A stretch of DNA of 64,000 nt from positions 744,001-808,000 of the forward strand of contig NZ_CP024047.1 of NCBI RefSeq assembly GCF_003430825.1, given 5' to 3'. The DNA comes from Natrarchaeobaculum sulfurireducens (GTDB taxonomy: Archaea; Halobacteriota; Halobacteria; Halobacteriales; Natrialbaceae). Shown here piece after piece: positions 52,838 to 60,804 of the stretch. Below the pieces are notes generated by a model. The model was not told the DNA's origin, searched no databases, and was given only the letters and a program-made list of their open reading frames with translations. The position numbers and the translations under genes were made by a program. Positions within the stretch are counted from its first letter, which is position 1. Every line of letters starts with the position of its first letter.

Positions 52838-53770
52838 ATGGGATTCGACGAGATGGACGTCGACACGATCTGGATGGACGGAGAGTTCGTCGACTGGGAC
52901 GAGGCACAGATTCACGTGCTCACTCACGGACTCCACTACGGGACCGGCGTTTTCGAGGGAGCGCGCTGTTATGACACCGAAAACGGGCCGGCTATCTTCC
53001 GCTGGGAAGAACACCTGGAACGACTCTTCCAGTCGGCCAAGCCGTACGAGATGGAGATCGACTTCACGGTCGAGGAACTGACCGAGGCGACGAAAGCACT
53101 CATCAGACGGCAGGAACTGCCTTCCTGTTACATCCGCCCGCTCGCCTACTACGGCTACAACTCGCTGGGTGTCAGCCCGAAAGACTGTCCGACCCGTGTT
53201 GCGATTGCTGTCTGGCCCTGGGGTGCCTACCTCGGCGAGGAGGCCCTGGAGAACGGCATCGACGTGATGGTCTCCTCGTGGCGCAAGCACGCCTCGAGTC
53301 AGATCCCGACGAACGCGAAGACGACCGGACTGTACGTCAACAGCATGCTCGCGGGCGAGGAGGCCCGTCGCAACGGCTACGCCGAGGCAATCGTCCTCAA
53401 CAAGGAGGGCAACGTCGCCGAGGGTCCAGGTGAGAACGTCTTCCTCGTTCGCGACGGTGAGATTTACACGCCCGGACTCTCGGAGTCGATCCTCGACGGC
53501 ATCACCCGTGACACCGTGATCGAACTCGCCGAGGACCTCGGCTATACGGTCCACGACGACGTCTCGATCTCACGTGGAGAGCTCAACACCGCCGACGAAC
53601 TGTTCTTCACCGGATCGGCGGCCGAAGTCACCCCCATCCGGAAAGTCGACAACGTCGTCATCGGCGATGGGTCGCGCGGACCGATCACCGGAGAGATTCA
53701 ACAGGAGTTCTTCGACGTGGTCGAGCGCAAGACCGACGCCTATGACGAGTGGTTCGAATACGTCGAGTAA
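52838..53770 (+). CDS. ilvE: branched-chain amino acid aminotransferase
   Basis: A 310-residue fold-type IV PLP aminotransferase, last step of valine, leucine and isoleucine synthesis. It opens MDVDTIWMDGEFVDWDEAQI and HVLTHGLHYGTGVFEGARCY. The PLP lysine is in PTNAKTTGLYVNSMLAG, and NVAEGPGENVFLVRDG and FTGSAAEVTPIRKVD are further signatures. It is not in an operon with other ilv genes here, but ilvA is near 1.9 kb. Confidence 0.94.
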   Translation: MGFDEMDVDTIWMDGEFVDWDEAQIHVLTHGLHYGTGVFEGARCYDTENGPAIFRWEEHLERLFQSAKPYEMEIDFTVEELTEATKALIRRQELPSCYIRPLAYYGYNSLGVSPKDCPTRVAIAVWPWGAYLGEEALENGIDVMVSSWRKHASSQIPTNAKTTGLYVNSMLAGEEARRNGYAEAIVLNKEGNVAEGPGENVFLVRDGEIYTPGLSESILDGITRDTVIELAEDLGYTVHDDVSISRGELNTADELFFTGSAAEVTPIRKVDNVVIGDGSRGPITGEIQQEFFDVVERKTDAYDEWFEYVE

Positions 53771-53797
53771 GCGCGTCGACTGGGGTTCCTTTTTCGG

Positions 53798-54529
53798 TTA
53801 GTCGTCGTTCGCCGCGGTTCCTGTCCCGTCCTCGCTCGAGTCGGCACGCGTGGTCGACTGGCCGGACAGCTCGTCGACGACGTCGATCTGAACGCCGGCG
53901 TCCATGCCACGGCGATCTGCGTCGCCGAAACCCGCACTGAGTACACGGGTGAGTGCGTCCTCGACGTCTTCGTCGATCTCGGTGAACCGGTCCGGTCGAA
54001 CCTCGATGACGAAGCCGGTCGTGATGTTCGGCGACGTCGGAAGAAAGAGCACGTGGCGGCCGTCGTCGGTCTTCTTGCCCGTCATGAACGCGGTCATACG
54101 GAGCCCGTTCCAGACCTCGAGTTTGACCGGTTTCTGCAGGGATTCCTGTTCGCCGAAGGCGGTCTCGGCGGCCATCTTCGAGGCGTTGTAGACCACTCGC
54201 ATCACTGGGACGCGGTTGGCGACGTTATCGACGACGCGTTCGACGAGACTACCGATGGTCGTCCGCATGAGATAGCCGACAGAGAGGGTAAGAATCGTAA
54301 AGACCGTCAGCGTGACCACGACGCGGAGGAACTGCGCGAGCTGTTCCCGTGTCTCCTGGGCCTGTGGACCATCGCCGGGGATAAGCGGCTCGAGAGCGTC
54401 CGGCTCGAGGATGAGCCCGGGGGTAATACCCGCTACGAGACCGTAGAGCCAGTAGACGACGTAGAGCGTAATGAGAATGGGGCCGAGAACGATCAGCCCG
54501 CTCGCGAAGTCCCGTTTCCACGAAGCCAT
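53798..54529 (-). CDS. DUF502 family membrane protein
   Basis: A 243-residue protein with two helices (about 7-30 and 68-90) and a soluble domain. MASWKRDFASGLIVLGPILI begins the family, and TIGSLVERVVDNVANRVPVM, RVVYNASKMAAETA and VLFLPTSPNITTGFVIEV are DUF502 signatures. Function unknown, widely distributed. It is convergent with ilvE, 27 bp apart. Confidence 0.88.
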   Translation of the reverse strand: MASWKRDFASGLIVLGPILITLYVVYWLYGLVAGITPGLILEPDALEPLIPGDGPQAQETREQLAQFLRVVVTLTVFTILTLSVGYLMRTTIGSLVERVVDNVANRVPVMRVVYNASKMAAETAFGEQESLQKPVKLEVWNGLRMTAFMTGKKTDDGRHVLFLPTSPNITTGFVIEVRPDRFTEIDEDVEDALTRVLSAGFGDADRRGMDAGVQIDVVDELSGQSTTRADSSEDGTGTAANDD

Positions 54530-54548
54530 GTACTGCAACTCACACCAT

Positions 54549-54605
54549 GGGCTAAAGAGCCCTTCCTTTTGGGTTGACATCCTCTCCCGTGAACGGCGAG
54601 GTGTT
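54549..54605 (-). mobile_element. possible IS200/IS605-type right-end remnant
   Basis: A gggct/agccc hairpin (54549-54562) is followed by gttgacat (54573-54580) and cctctcccgtgaacggcgag (54581-54600), a compact imperfect palindrome. Haloarchaeal IS1341-type elements end in a TTGACATCCTC..hairpin..GAGG pattern, which this resembles. No transposase gene is attached. Confidence 0.35.
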
Positions 54606-54609
54606 CTCC

Positions 54610-54990
54610 TTACTCGTCGACAGCCGTCTCGACCGCTGCCTCGAGCAGCGTCTCGAGTTCGGACGGCCTCGTCGATCACCTCGTAATCGCGAATGAGCCA
54701 GTGGACCATCCGTCGGTCCGTGAGATGTGCGATACCGATGAAGTCGGTGTCGCCCATCGTGAAGTGAACCTGAGTGACGCCCTCGATGGGGGCGAGTTCT
54801 TGATCACCCGCTCGTGGTACTCGTCGTCGTACTCGGTGATCACCGTGATTCGGAGACCGAATTTCTCGAGGTCGATGTCGTAGCGATCGTCGAGTACGAC
54901 GCCGTCTTCTTTGAGCCGCGAGAGCCGATACTGAACCGTCGACTTGGGAATGCCGGTGTGTGCTGCGATATCGTCCGGGCTGTCGGTTCG
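54610..54990 (-). pseudogene. broken Lrp/AsnC-type regulator
   Basis: Reading the minus strand from 54990: TDSPDDIAAHTGIPKSTVQY followed by RLSRLKEDGVVLDDRYDIDL is an Lrp helix-turn-helix. The frame then shifts near 54800 to give LAPIEGVTQVHFTMGDTDFI (RAM domain), and again near 54665 to finish ELETLLEAAVETAVDE and a TAA at 54610-54612. The first 15-20 residues before TDSPDD are missing; a MITE-like element begins there. Two frameshifts and the lost start mean no working protein, unless the frames are sequencing errors. It is next to an aminotransferase gene, a typical Lrp target. Confidence 0.75.
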
Positions 54991-54991
54991 T

Positions 54992-55073
54992 ATAGTAACA
55001 ACTGCACCGAGTCACACACTGATCGCCGATCCAGCTGGCGAGCAGGTACGCACTGACGTGCAGTGGCTACTAT
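54992..55073. mobile_element. 82-bp MITE-like element with imperfect terminal inverted repeats
   Basis: The ends read atagtaacaactgcac (54992-55007) and gtgcagtggctactat (55058-55073), inverted repeats matching at 13 of 16 positions. Inside is a second palindrome: ctgatcgcc/ggcgagcag around 55019-55045. The whole strand can fold into one hairpin. It has no gene and abuts the broken end of the Lrp-type regulator, so it may have disrupted it. I cannot tell from this window alone whether it is repeated in the genome. Confidence 0.55.
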
Positions 55074-55154
55074 AGTAGTCGATCGCCGCATGCGCCCGAT
55101 CGCCGCTACGCTCGCAAGCTAACGGGATTTGCTGCCATAAAATCCGGGACTGAA

Positions 55155-55186
55155 TGTGTATTTTCCCATATAGCACAATTTATTAG
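55155..55186 (+). promoter_or_regulatory. promoter of the first class III aminotransferase
   Basis: A TATA-like atttatta (55178-55185) is 29 bp before the ATG at 55210 and supports that start over the GTG at 55204. A tgtgta half-site (55155-55160) lies about 20 bp upstream, as at other promoters of this block. Confidence 0.45.
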
Positions 55187-55209
55187 AACACAGTCCAAAA
55201 CACGTGGCA

Positions 55210-56520
55210 ATGTCCGAGCAATCCTCGAACTCGTCGGTCGTCGACGGCTACGACGACCACGTGATGCCAATCTGGAAGTCCCTGCACGTCCCCGTAAAAC
55301 GGGCCGAGGGCTGCACCTTCGAAGACTTCGACGGAAACGAGTACCTCGACCTGTTCTCGGGGATCTCGGTTACGAACGTCGGCCACGGTAACGAGGCCGT
55401 CGTCGAGGCCGCGACCGACCAACTCGAGGAGTTCGTTCACGGCTGTTCGTATCTCCACCCGGCAGAGCCCGTCGCCGATCTCGCTGCGAAGATCGCCGAG
55501 GTAACGCCTGGCGACCTCGAGAAGACGTTCTTCTGTAACTCCGGAACTGAGTCGGTCGAAGGTGCCGTCAAGCTCGCCCGCAAGTACACCGGTTCGAAGG
55601 AGGTCATCGCCCTCGAGATGGGCTTTCACGGCCGAACCCTCGGGAGCCTCGCGCTCACCGGAAACAAGGGTTACAAGAAGGGTATGGCCCCGACGATCAA
55701 CGACGTTTCCCACACCTCGCCGCCGTACGGCTACCGCTGTTCGCGGTGTGACGGCGGTCCCTGTGACGCGAGCTGTGCCGACGACCTCGAGCGTGTAATC
55801 GGCTCGCACACGAGCGGTGATCTCGCGGCCATCGTCGTCGAGCCTGTGATGGGCGAAGCCGGCATCGTCGTCCCGCCGAAAGCGTGGCTCGGACGCGTCC
55901 AGGAGATCGCCCACGAACACGACGCGTTGCTCATCGCCGACGAAGTCCAGACCGGCTACGGCCGAACCGGCGAGCTGTTCGCGACCGAGCACTTCGATGT
56001 CGTCCCCGACATCCTCACGCAGGCGAAAGGGATCGCCAACGGCCTCCCGCTCGGTGCGTTCACCGCATCGGCAGAGATCGCAGACGCCTTCGACTCCGGC
56101 GATCACCTCTCGACGTTCGGCGGCAACCCCGTCGCCTGTGCGGCCGCACTCGCCACCATCGATGAACTTCAAAACGGACTGGTCGATAACGCCCGCGAGC
56201 AGGGCGAGTGGCTCGCGGCCGAACTCGAGACGCTCGAGTCGGAGTTCGACGTCGTCGGCGAGACGCGGGGCCTCGGCCTGATGTGGGGTGTCGAACTCGT
56301 CGATCCGTCCGGGGAAGGGCCACAGCACGTCGCGCCCAAGCCTGACGCCGACCTCGCCGGACAGGTTGGCGACTACCTCCGCGAGGAGTCGAACGTCGTG
56401 ATGGGCGTCGGCGGCTACTACAAGAACGTCATGCGGTTCCAGCCGCCGCTGTCGATCACGCGCGAACAGCTCGAGTATGCCGTCGACGAACTCCGAACTG
56501 CTCTCGAGACGGTCGCCTAA
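55210..56520 (+). CDS. class III (GABA/acetylornithine-type) aminotransferase A
   Basis: A 436-residue PLP enzyme. Landmarks are DGNEYLDLFSGISVTNVGHG (about 40-59), FFCNSGTESVEGAVKLARKY (about 99-118), ALEMGFHGRTLGSLALTGNK, the dimer/PLP segment LLIADEVQTGYGRTG, the PLP lysine in TQAKGIANGLP, and FGGNPVACAAALATI. It carries a Cys-rich insert CSRCDGGPCDASC (about 173-185). It belongs to the GabT/ArgD/RocD/diaminobutyrate group; the amino donor cannot be fixed from sequence. First gene of a block with two more class III enzymes, a hydrolase and a BCCT transporter. Confidence 0.88.
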   Translation: MSEQSSNSSVVDGYDDHVMPIWKSLHVPVKRAEGCTFEDFDGNEYLDLFSGISVTNVGHGNEAVVEAATDQLEEFVHGCSYLHPAEPVADLAAKIAEVTPGDLEKTFFCNSGTESVEGAVKLARKYTGSKEVIALEMGFHGRTLGSLALTGNKGYKKGMAPTINDVSHTSPPYGYRCSRCDGGPCDASCADDLERVIGSHTSGDLAAIVVEPVMGEAGIVVPPKAWLGRVQEIAHEHDALLIADEVQTGYGRTGELFATEHFDVVPDILTQAKGIANGLPLGAFTASAEIADAFDSGDHLSTFGGNPVACAAALATIDELQNGLVDNAREQGEWLAAELETLESEFDVVGETRGLGLMWGVELVDPSGEGPQHVAPKPDADLAGQVGDYLREESNVVMGVGGYYKNVMRFQPPLSITREQLEYAVDELRTALETVA

Positions 56521-56852
56521 GCCGCCCTCGAGACGGTCGCCCGTCTGACGCTCACCTATCCGTCTAACGCTCACCTATAGACGTCGCACCGCCTGCGAGG
56601 TCGTACTGGGCAGCTTTGCGAACGTCAACCAGCATCTAAATCTCGAAGTCGGTGCCGGTTCGGTCGTACACCGTCGTCGCGTGGTCGATGGGATCATACG
56701 CTTGCTACGAGACAACACCAAGAGCGGTTGGTAGCTCACCGCAAGGAATAGGCCCGAGTGAACCGACTGCTCGAGGTGTATTCAATATCTGTGTACTATC
56801 TGTGTGGTTATCGTTGATAAATTATATACGCACGTTCTGCGACGGGGTACGT
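56521..56852. other. intergenic region with a possible gene fossil
   Basis: 332 bp. On the minus strand, 56583-56700 reads [20 protein letters not shown], then a TAG (56636-56638) and MLVDVRKAAQYDLAGGAT, which looks like protein-coding sequence broken by a stop; I cannot name the family. The right end holds the promoter of the next gene. Confidence 0.35.
56787..56829 (+). promoter_or_regulatory. promoter with direct and inverted repeats, aminotransferase B
   Basis: Tandem atctgtgta (56787-56795) and atctgtgtg (56798-56806), a perfect ttatc-gtt-gataa inverted repeat (56808-56820), and TATA ttatatac (56822-56829) lie just before the ATG at 56853. Spacing predicts a leaderless transcript. Confidence 0.5.
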
Positions 56853-58271
56853 ATGACGGCAGGACCGCCGATCGAGGAGCTACACTACGACGACGCACCG
56901 TCCGTCGACGACGTTCCCGGACCGAACACACGGGCACTGCTCGAGAAACAACGCGAGATCGACAGCAGCGCGGTCGCCTATCCGAACGACATCCCGATCG
57001 CCTTCGAGTCGGGCAAAGGCGCGACGATCCGCGACGCCGACGGGAACACCTACATCGACATGTTCGCGGGCATCGGCGTCTTGAACGTCGGTCACGCGAA
57101 CCCCTACGTGCTCGAGGCCGTCCACGAGCAGGCCGACAAGTTCGTTCACACGGTCGACTTCCCGACCGAGGCCCGACTCGAGCTGATCGAGAAACTCGAC
57201 GAGATCGCCCCTGACGGCTTGCAGGGCAACAGCCGTGTCGTCTTCGGTGGTCCGACAGGCAGCGACGCCGTCGAGGCATCGATCAAGCTCGCAAAGTACA
57301 ACACCGGCGGTGACGGCCTCATCGCCTTCCGTGGGGCCTACCACGGCGCGACGCCGGGGGCGATGACGCTCACCTCGAACAAGAAGTTCAAGGAAGCGTA
57401 CACGCCGCTCATGCCCGAAGTCACCCATGTCAGGTATCCGACGCCGTCGACCGACGCCGGTTCCGGGGACGCCCAGGCGATCTGTTCCCGGCCCGCCTCG
57501 GAGTGTTGTGGCTCGTTCTCCTGTGCCCGCGCGCTCGAGGAGGTCCAGGCGGTGCTCGAGGACCCTTACGGCGGGCTCGCGAACCCGGCCGGAATCTTCG
57601 TCGAGCCGATCCAGGGCGAGGGCGGCATCATCGTTCCGCCGGAGGGGTTCCTGCAGGGGCTGCGTGACCTCGCCGACGACAACGACGTCCCGTTGATGTT
57701 CGACGAGATCCAGAGCGGCCTGGGCCGGACGGGGCAATGGTGGGCCAGCGACTGGCATGGGGTCACCCCAGACATCATGACTTCCGCGAAGGCTCTCGGC
57801 GGCGTTGGCTTTCCGCTGTCGGCGACGATGTACCACGAGGACCTCGACACGTGGGGGCCGGGCGATCACGCTGGCACGTACCGCGGACACGTCGTCGGCA
57901 TGCGCGCTGGCACCCGTGCGATCGAGTACATCCAGGACCACGATCTGCTCGCTCACGCCCGCGACGTCGGCGAGTACATCCGAGGTCGGCTTCGAGCGGC
58001 CGCCGACGGGACCGACCGGTTGACTGACGTCCGCGGCAAGGGGCTGTTCATCGGTGCGGAGTTCGTCGACGAGGACGGTGCCCCGGACGGCGACGCCGTC
58101 GACGCCATCCAGCAGTACTGTTTCGAACACGGCGTGCTGGTCTGGACGGCCGGCCGCCACGGCAACGTGCTCCGGTTCCTCCCGCCGCTCGTGTTGACCC
58201 ACGAGCTCGCCGAAATCGCGATGGACGTCGTCGTCGCGGCGATCGAACACGTGGCCGCCGACACCTCGTAG
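56853..58271 (+). CDS. class III aminotransferase B (diaminobutyrate/GABA-type)
   Basis: A 472-residue PLP enzyme. [20 protein letters not shown] (about 67-86), [20 protein letters not shown] (about 129-148), [54 protein letters not shown] and the PLP lysine in [12 protein letters not shown] identify it. The GPTGSDA pattern is typical of diaminobutyrate-2-oxoglutarate transaminases and relatives, though no ectoine genes are nearby. A Cys-rich insert [14 protein letters not shown] (about 210-223) is present. The ATG follows a strong TATA box. Confidence 0.88.
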   Translation: MTAGPPIEELHYDDAPSVDDVPGPNTRALLEKQREIDSSAVAYPNDIPIAFESGKGATIRDADGNTYIDMFAGIGVLNVGHANPYVLEAVHEQADKFVHTVDFPTEARLELIEKLDEIAPDGLQGNSRVVFGGPTGSDAVEASIKLAKYNTGGDGLIAFRGAYHGATPGAMTLTSNKKFKEAYTPLMPEVTHVRYPTPSTDAGSGDAQAICSRPASECCGSFSCARALEEVQAVLEDPYGGLANPAGIFVEPIQGEGGIIVPPEGFLQGLRDLADDNDVPLMFDEIQSGLGRTGQWWASDWHGVTPDIMTSAKALGGVGFPLSATMYHEDLDTWGPGDHAGTYRGHVVGMRAGTRAIEYIQDHDLLAHARDVGEYIRGRLRAAADGTDRLTDVRGKGLFIGAEFVDEDGAPDGDAVDAIQQYCFEHGVLVWTAGRHGNVLRFLPPLVLTHELAEIAMDVVVAAIEHVAADTS

Positions 58272-58332
58272 TCCGGTTGCGTCTTTCGATACTGTCCCGT
58301 CGATTGTGAAACCGGCAACGTCGACGCCACGG

Positions 58333-58344
58333 CCTATACTTAAG
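58333..58344 (+). promoter_or_regulatory. TATA-like box of the M20 hydrolase gene
   Basis: The sequence cctatacttaag is centred about 33 bp before the ATG at 58372. No tgtgta site was found here, unlike its neighbours, so it may be regulated differently. Confidence 0.4.
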
Positions 58345-58371
58345 TGCTTGTCGCGTAAACGACTCCCACGA

Positions 58372-59652
58372 ATGCTCGAGGACGTACGAACGGACCTACG
58401 CGGGCTTCGACGGGAGTTTCACCGCTGTCCCGAGCCCGGCTGGCGTGAGTTCCGAACGACCGGGCGGATCGTCGACGAACTCGAGCGGATCGGCGTCGAC
58501 GAGATCGCAGTCGGCCGGGAGTGTCTCGCGACCGACGCACGGATGGCGGTCCCCGACGAGGAGGCCCTCGAGCCCTGGCTCGAGCGCGCTCGCGAGGCGG
58601 GCGTCGGCGAGGAGATCCTCGAAAAGACCGCCGGTGGACACACGGGTGTCGTCGCCGTCCTCGAGCGTGGCGAGGGCCCCTCCGTCGGATTGCGCGTGGA
58701 TATGGACGCGACGGCGATCCGGGAGTCCGCCGATCCCGGCCACCGGCCGGCTGACGAAGGGTTCCGGTCGGAACACGAGGGCTACATGCATGCCTGTGGC
58801 CACGACGCACACGTCGCGATGGGGATCGGGACGCTCGAGGCGGTCAAACGAACCGACTTCGAGGGGACGTTTACGGTCTTTTTCCAGCCAGCAGAGGAGA
58901 TCAGCGGTGGCGGGAAGGCGATGGCTGAGGGTGGATACCTCGACGGCGTCGAGTACCTGTTTGCAGTCCACCTCGGGTTAGACCATCCGACGGGAGCCAT
59001 CGTTGCCGGCGTCCAGAAACCATTGGCAATGGCACACATCACCGTCACGTTCGAGGGAGCGAGTGCCCACGCCGGAAAGGCACCCAACGAGGGGGCGAAC
59101 GCGATGCAGGCGGTCGCGACGGCCATTCAGAACGCCTACGCGATCCCACGGCACGCAGACGGGATGACCCGGGTGAACGTCGGCTCGATCCACGGTGGCA
59201 CGGCGAGCAACGTCATCGCCGAGGAGATCACCCTCGAGTGTGAGGTCCGTGGTGAGACGACGGCGCTGATGGAGTATACGCGAACCGAACTCGAGCGCGT
59301 CCTCTATGCCGCCGCGGAGATGCACGATTGTGACGTCACGCCGCGCGTGATCAGCGAGTCACCGAGCGTCGACAGCGATCCCGCGCTGCGAGATCTCGTC
59401 GGCGAGGTGGCCCAGACAACGCAGTGTATCCACGAGGTCGTCGAGACGGCCGAGTTCGGCGCGAGTGAAGACGCGACGTATCTCATGGAGCGCGTCCAGG
59501 ACGATGGCGGGCTGGCGTCGTACGTTCTCGTCGGCACCGACCATCCGACGAACCACCAGACGCCGACGTTCGACGTCGACGAGGAGAGTCTCGAGATCGG
59601 TGTTGGCGTGTTGACCGAGGCCATCCTCGAGTGTGGGCACCGGCGTTTGTAG
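58372..59652 (+). CDS. M20 amidohydrolase, AbgA-like
   Basis: A 426-residue zinc hydrolase. LRREFHRCPEPGWREFRTTG (about 10-29), the metal site GYMHACGHDAHVAMG (about 136-150), FFQPAEEISGGGKAM (about 167-181) and GSIHGGTASNVIAEE mark the M20D/amidohydrolase family. An insert RMAVPDEEALEPWLERA after the first strand, and SEDATYLMERVQ followed by GGLASYVLVGT near the end, match AbgA, the p-aminobenzoyl-glutamate hydrolase subunit of E. coli, more than plain hippurate hydrolases. No AbgB partner is seen. It probably hydrolyses an N-acyl amino acid, feeding the neighbouring aminotransferases. Confidence 0.85.
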   Translation: MLEDVRTDLRGLRREFHRCPEPGWREFRTTGRIVDELERIGVDEIAVGRECLATDARMAVPDEEALEPWLERAREAGVGEEILEKTAGGHTGVVAVLERGEGPSVGLRVDMDATAIRESADPGHRPADEGFRSEHEGYMHACGHDAHVAMGIGTLEAVKRTDFEGTFTVFFQPAEEISGGGKAMAEGGYLDGVEYLFAVHLGLDHPTGAIVAGVQKPLAMAHITVTFEGASAHAGKAPNEGANAMQAVATAIQNAYAIPRHADGMTRVNVGSIHGGTASNVIAEEITLECEVRGETTALMEYTRTELERVLYAAAEMHDCDVTPRVISESPSVDSDPALRDLVGEVAQTTQCIHEVVETAEFGASEDATYLMERVQDDGGLASYVLVGTDHPTNHQTPTFDVDEESLEIGVGVLTEAILECGHRRL

Positions 59653-59744
59653 CCGACGGCGGTCGGACCGATGCCAACATATGTCCAAATCGACACGTTC
59701 GGGCGAACAGAAAGGTTAATCCTTGGGATACCCGACTCCCTTGT

Positions 59745-60392
59745 ATGAGCCAGGACGACGTGCCGGAGTCACTTCGGCCAGCAGCCGACTCCGATCGGCC
59801 GCGTGGGATTCTGACCCCTTCGGATCGCGATTTCCTCCTCGGACGAAAGACCGATTACACCGACCACTCGAAAAAACAGAAGCGAAACCGGATCCGACGG
59901 CGCGTCAGAAACGCGGTTCTCGATTTCAGCATCCTCTTCGAGTACCTGGAAGAACGAGATCGCAACACCGTCTTCGACCCTGATGACGACGAACGCGACG
60001 CGTATACGCAAGGTATCACGGACATGCTCGCGTTCCTTCATCTTGGGACGATGGGCTATCACACCCCGTTCAAGGACATGCTTTCTGAAGGCGTGGGAAA
60101 AGCCGAACAGCGTCTCGCCGGCTCGAACTACCGCATGGTCAACGTCGAGTTCAACGTCGACCCAGTCGGTCAGATCGACGTCGACGAGGTGATCGAGAAA
60201 CTCGAGAACGAGGAGTTCGCCCAGCTGACCGACGAGGAACTGCGCGCGTTCGTTCGGTTACTGACCATGTCCGAGGAGTTCTCGCCGGAGTCCACTCGCG
60301 AGGAGATCAAAGACAGCGTCGACCAGTATACACGAAAAATCGCCGAGAGCGCCGAGGCTCGAGAACGCAGCGTCGAAGAGCTGACGAACTGA
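59745..60392 (+). CDS. conserved haloarchaeal protein of unknown function
   Basis: A 215-residue soluble protein beginning SQDDVPESLRPAADSDRPRG, then ILTPSDRDFLLGRKTDY, a basic helix KKQKRNRIRRRVRNAVLDFS and a long helical C-terminus. The RGILTPSDR start and basic helix are recurrent in haloarchaea (possibly the DUF5806 group, from memory). It could bind nucleic acid through the Arg-rich helix; this is a guess. A TATA-like patch (aaggttaatcc) lies about 28 bp upstream. Confidence 0.65.
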   Translation: MSQDDVPESLRPAADSDRPRGILTPSDRDFLLGRKTDYTDHSKKQKRNRIRRRVRNAVLDFSILFEYLEERDRNTVFDPDDDERDAYTQGITDMLAFLHLGTMGYHTPFKDMLSEGVGKAEQRLAGSNYRMVNVEFNVDPVGQIDVDEVIEKLENEEFAQLTDEELRAFVRLLTMSEEFSPESTREEIKDSVDQYTRKIAESAEARERSVEELTN

Positions 60393-60442
60393 CACTCGTT
60401 CGAGGAACCACGACACGTCGTACGGTCTGGATTTTACGGCTA

Positions 60443-60503
60443 CTCGAGTGGTTGGCTGCTCGAGTAATCGGCTCATTTGCTCGAGCGGTTGGCTGCTCGA
60501 GTA
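60443..60503. repeat. two-copy 24-bp repeat after the hypothetical gene
   Basis: Sequence ctcgag(t/c)ggttggctgctcg and agta occurs at 60443-60466 and 60480-60503. It lies in the 325-bp gap before the leader ORF, together with AT-rich DNA and the promoter. The copies end within CTCGAG pairs that could pair as a weak hairpin. No gene is seen in the gap. Confidence 0.6.
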
Positions 60504-60656
60504 GTTGACTGTTGGTTTAGAAACGGCCAGAACTGGCCATATTTGCGACGATACTCTGCAGATCTGGAGACTCTCCAGATATACCTACAAATTTTAACGA
60601 GTATCCACTCGAGACGGTGTCGGAGAGCTGATCAGTTGAGCATTTCAATAAACGCA

Positions 60657-60691
60657 ATCTGTGTATGACAGATACGGAAAAGAAATATTTA
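60657..60691 (+). promoter_or_regulatory. operator-like inverted repeat and TATA box of the BCCT transporter
   Basis: An exact inverted repeat ATCTGT-GTATG-ACAGAT (60657-60673) sits 9 bp upstream of the TATA-like aaatattta (60683-60691), where an archaeal activator would bind next to TBP/TFB. Transcription should start near 60714-60718, at the ATG of the leader ORF rather than at the transporter start. Confidence 0.55.
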
Positions 60692-60717
60692 TGCTCCTTC
60701 TTCACATGTGTCGCGGT

Positions 60718-60804
60718 ATGTCATCCCTCACCACAGTGTACGATCGGGATAGGTGTCCAGAAACGGCGGGTTGTCTGCTGAACGCTCGAGGTGAGAACTC
60801 GTGA
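60718..60804 (+). CDS. 28-residue leader ORF overlapping the transporter start
   Basis: Reads MSSLTTVYDRDRCPETAGCL and then LNARGENS, stop TGA at 60802-60804. The TATA box places transcription start on or next to its ATG, so it would be translated from a leaderless mRNA. Its last codon and stop overlap the GTG of the transporter (GTGA at 60801-60804), which suggests that ribosomes ending here re-initiate on the transporter. Not recognised as a known peptide; it may simply be the coupling device. Alternative: an untranslated 5' leader. Confidence 0.5.
   Translation: MSSLTTVYDRDRCPETAGCLLNARGENS

Noticed and set aside
56880-58250. Long antisense frame opposite aminotransferase B
   Set aside because: Same explanation; the plus strand carries a complete PLP enzyme with all active-site motifs.
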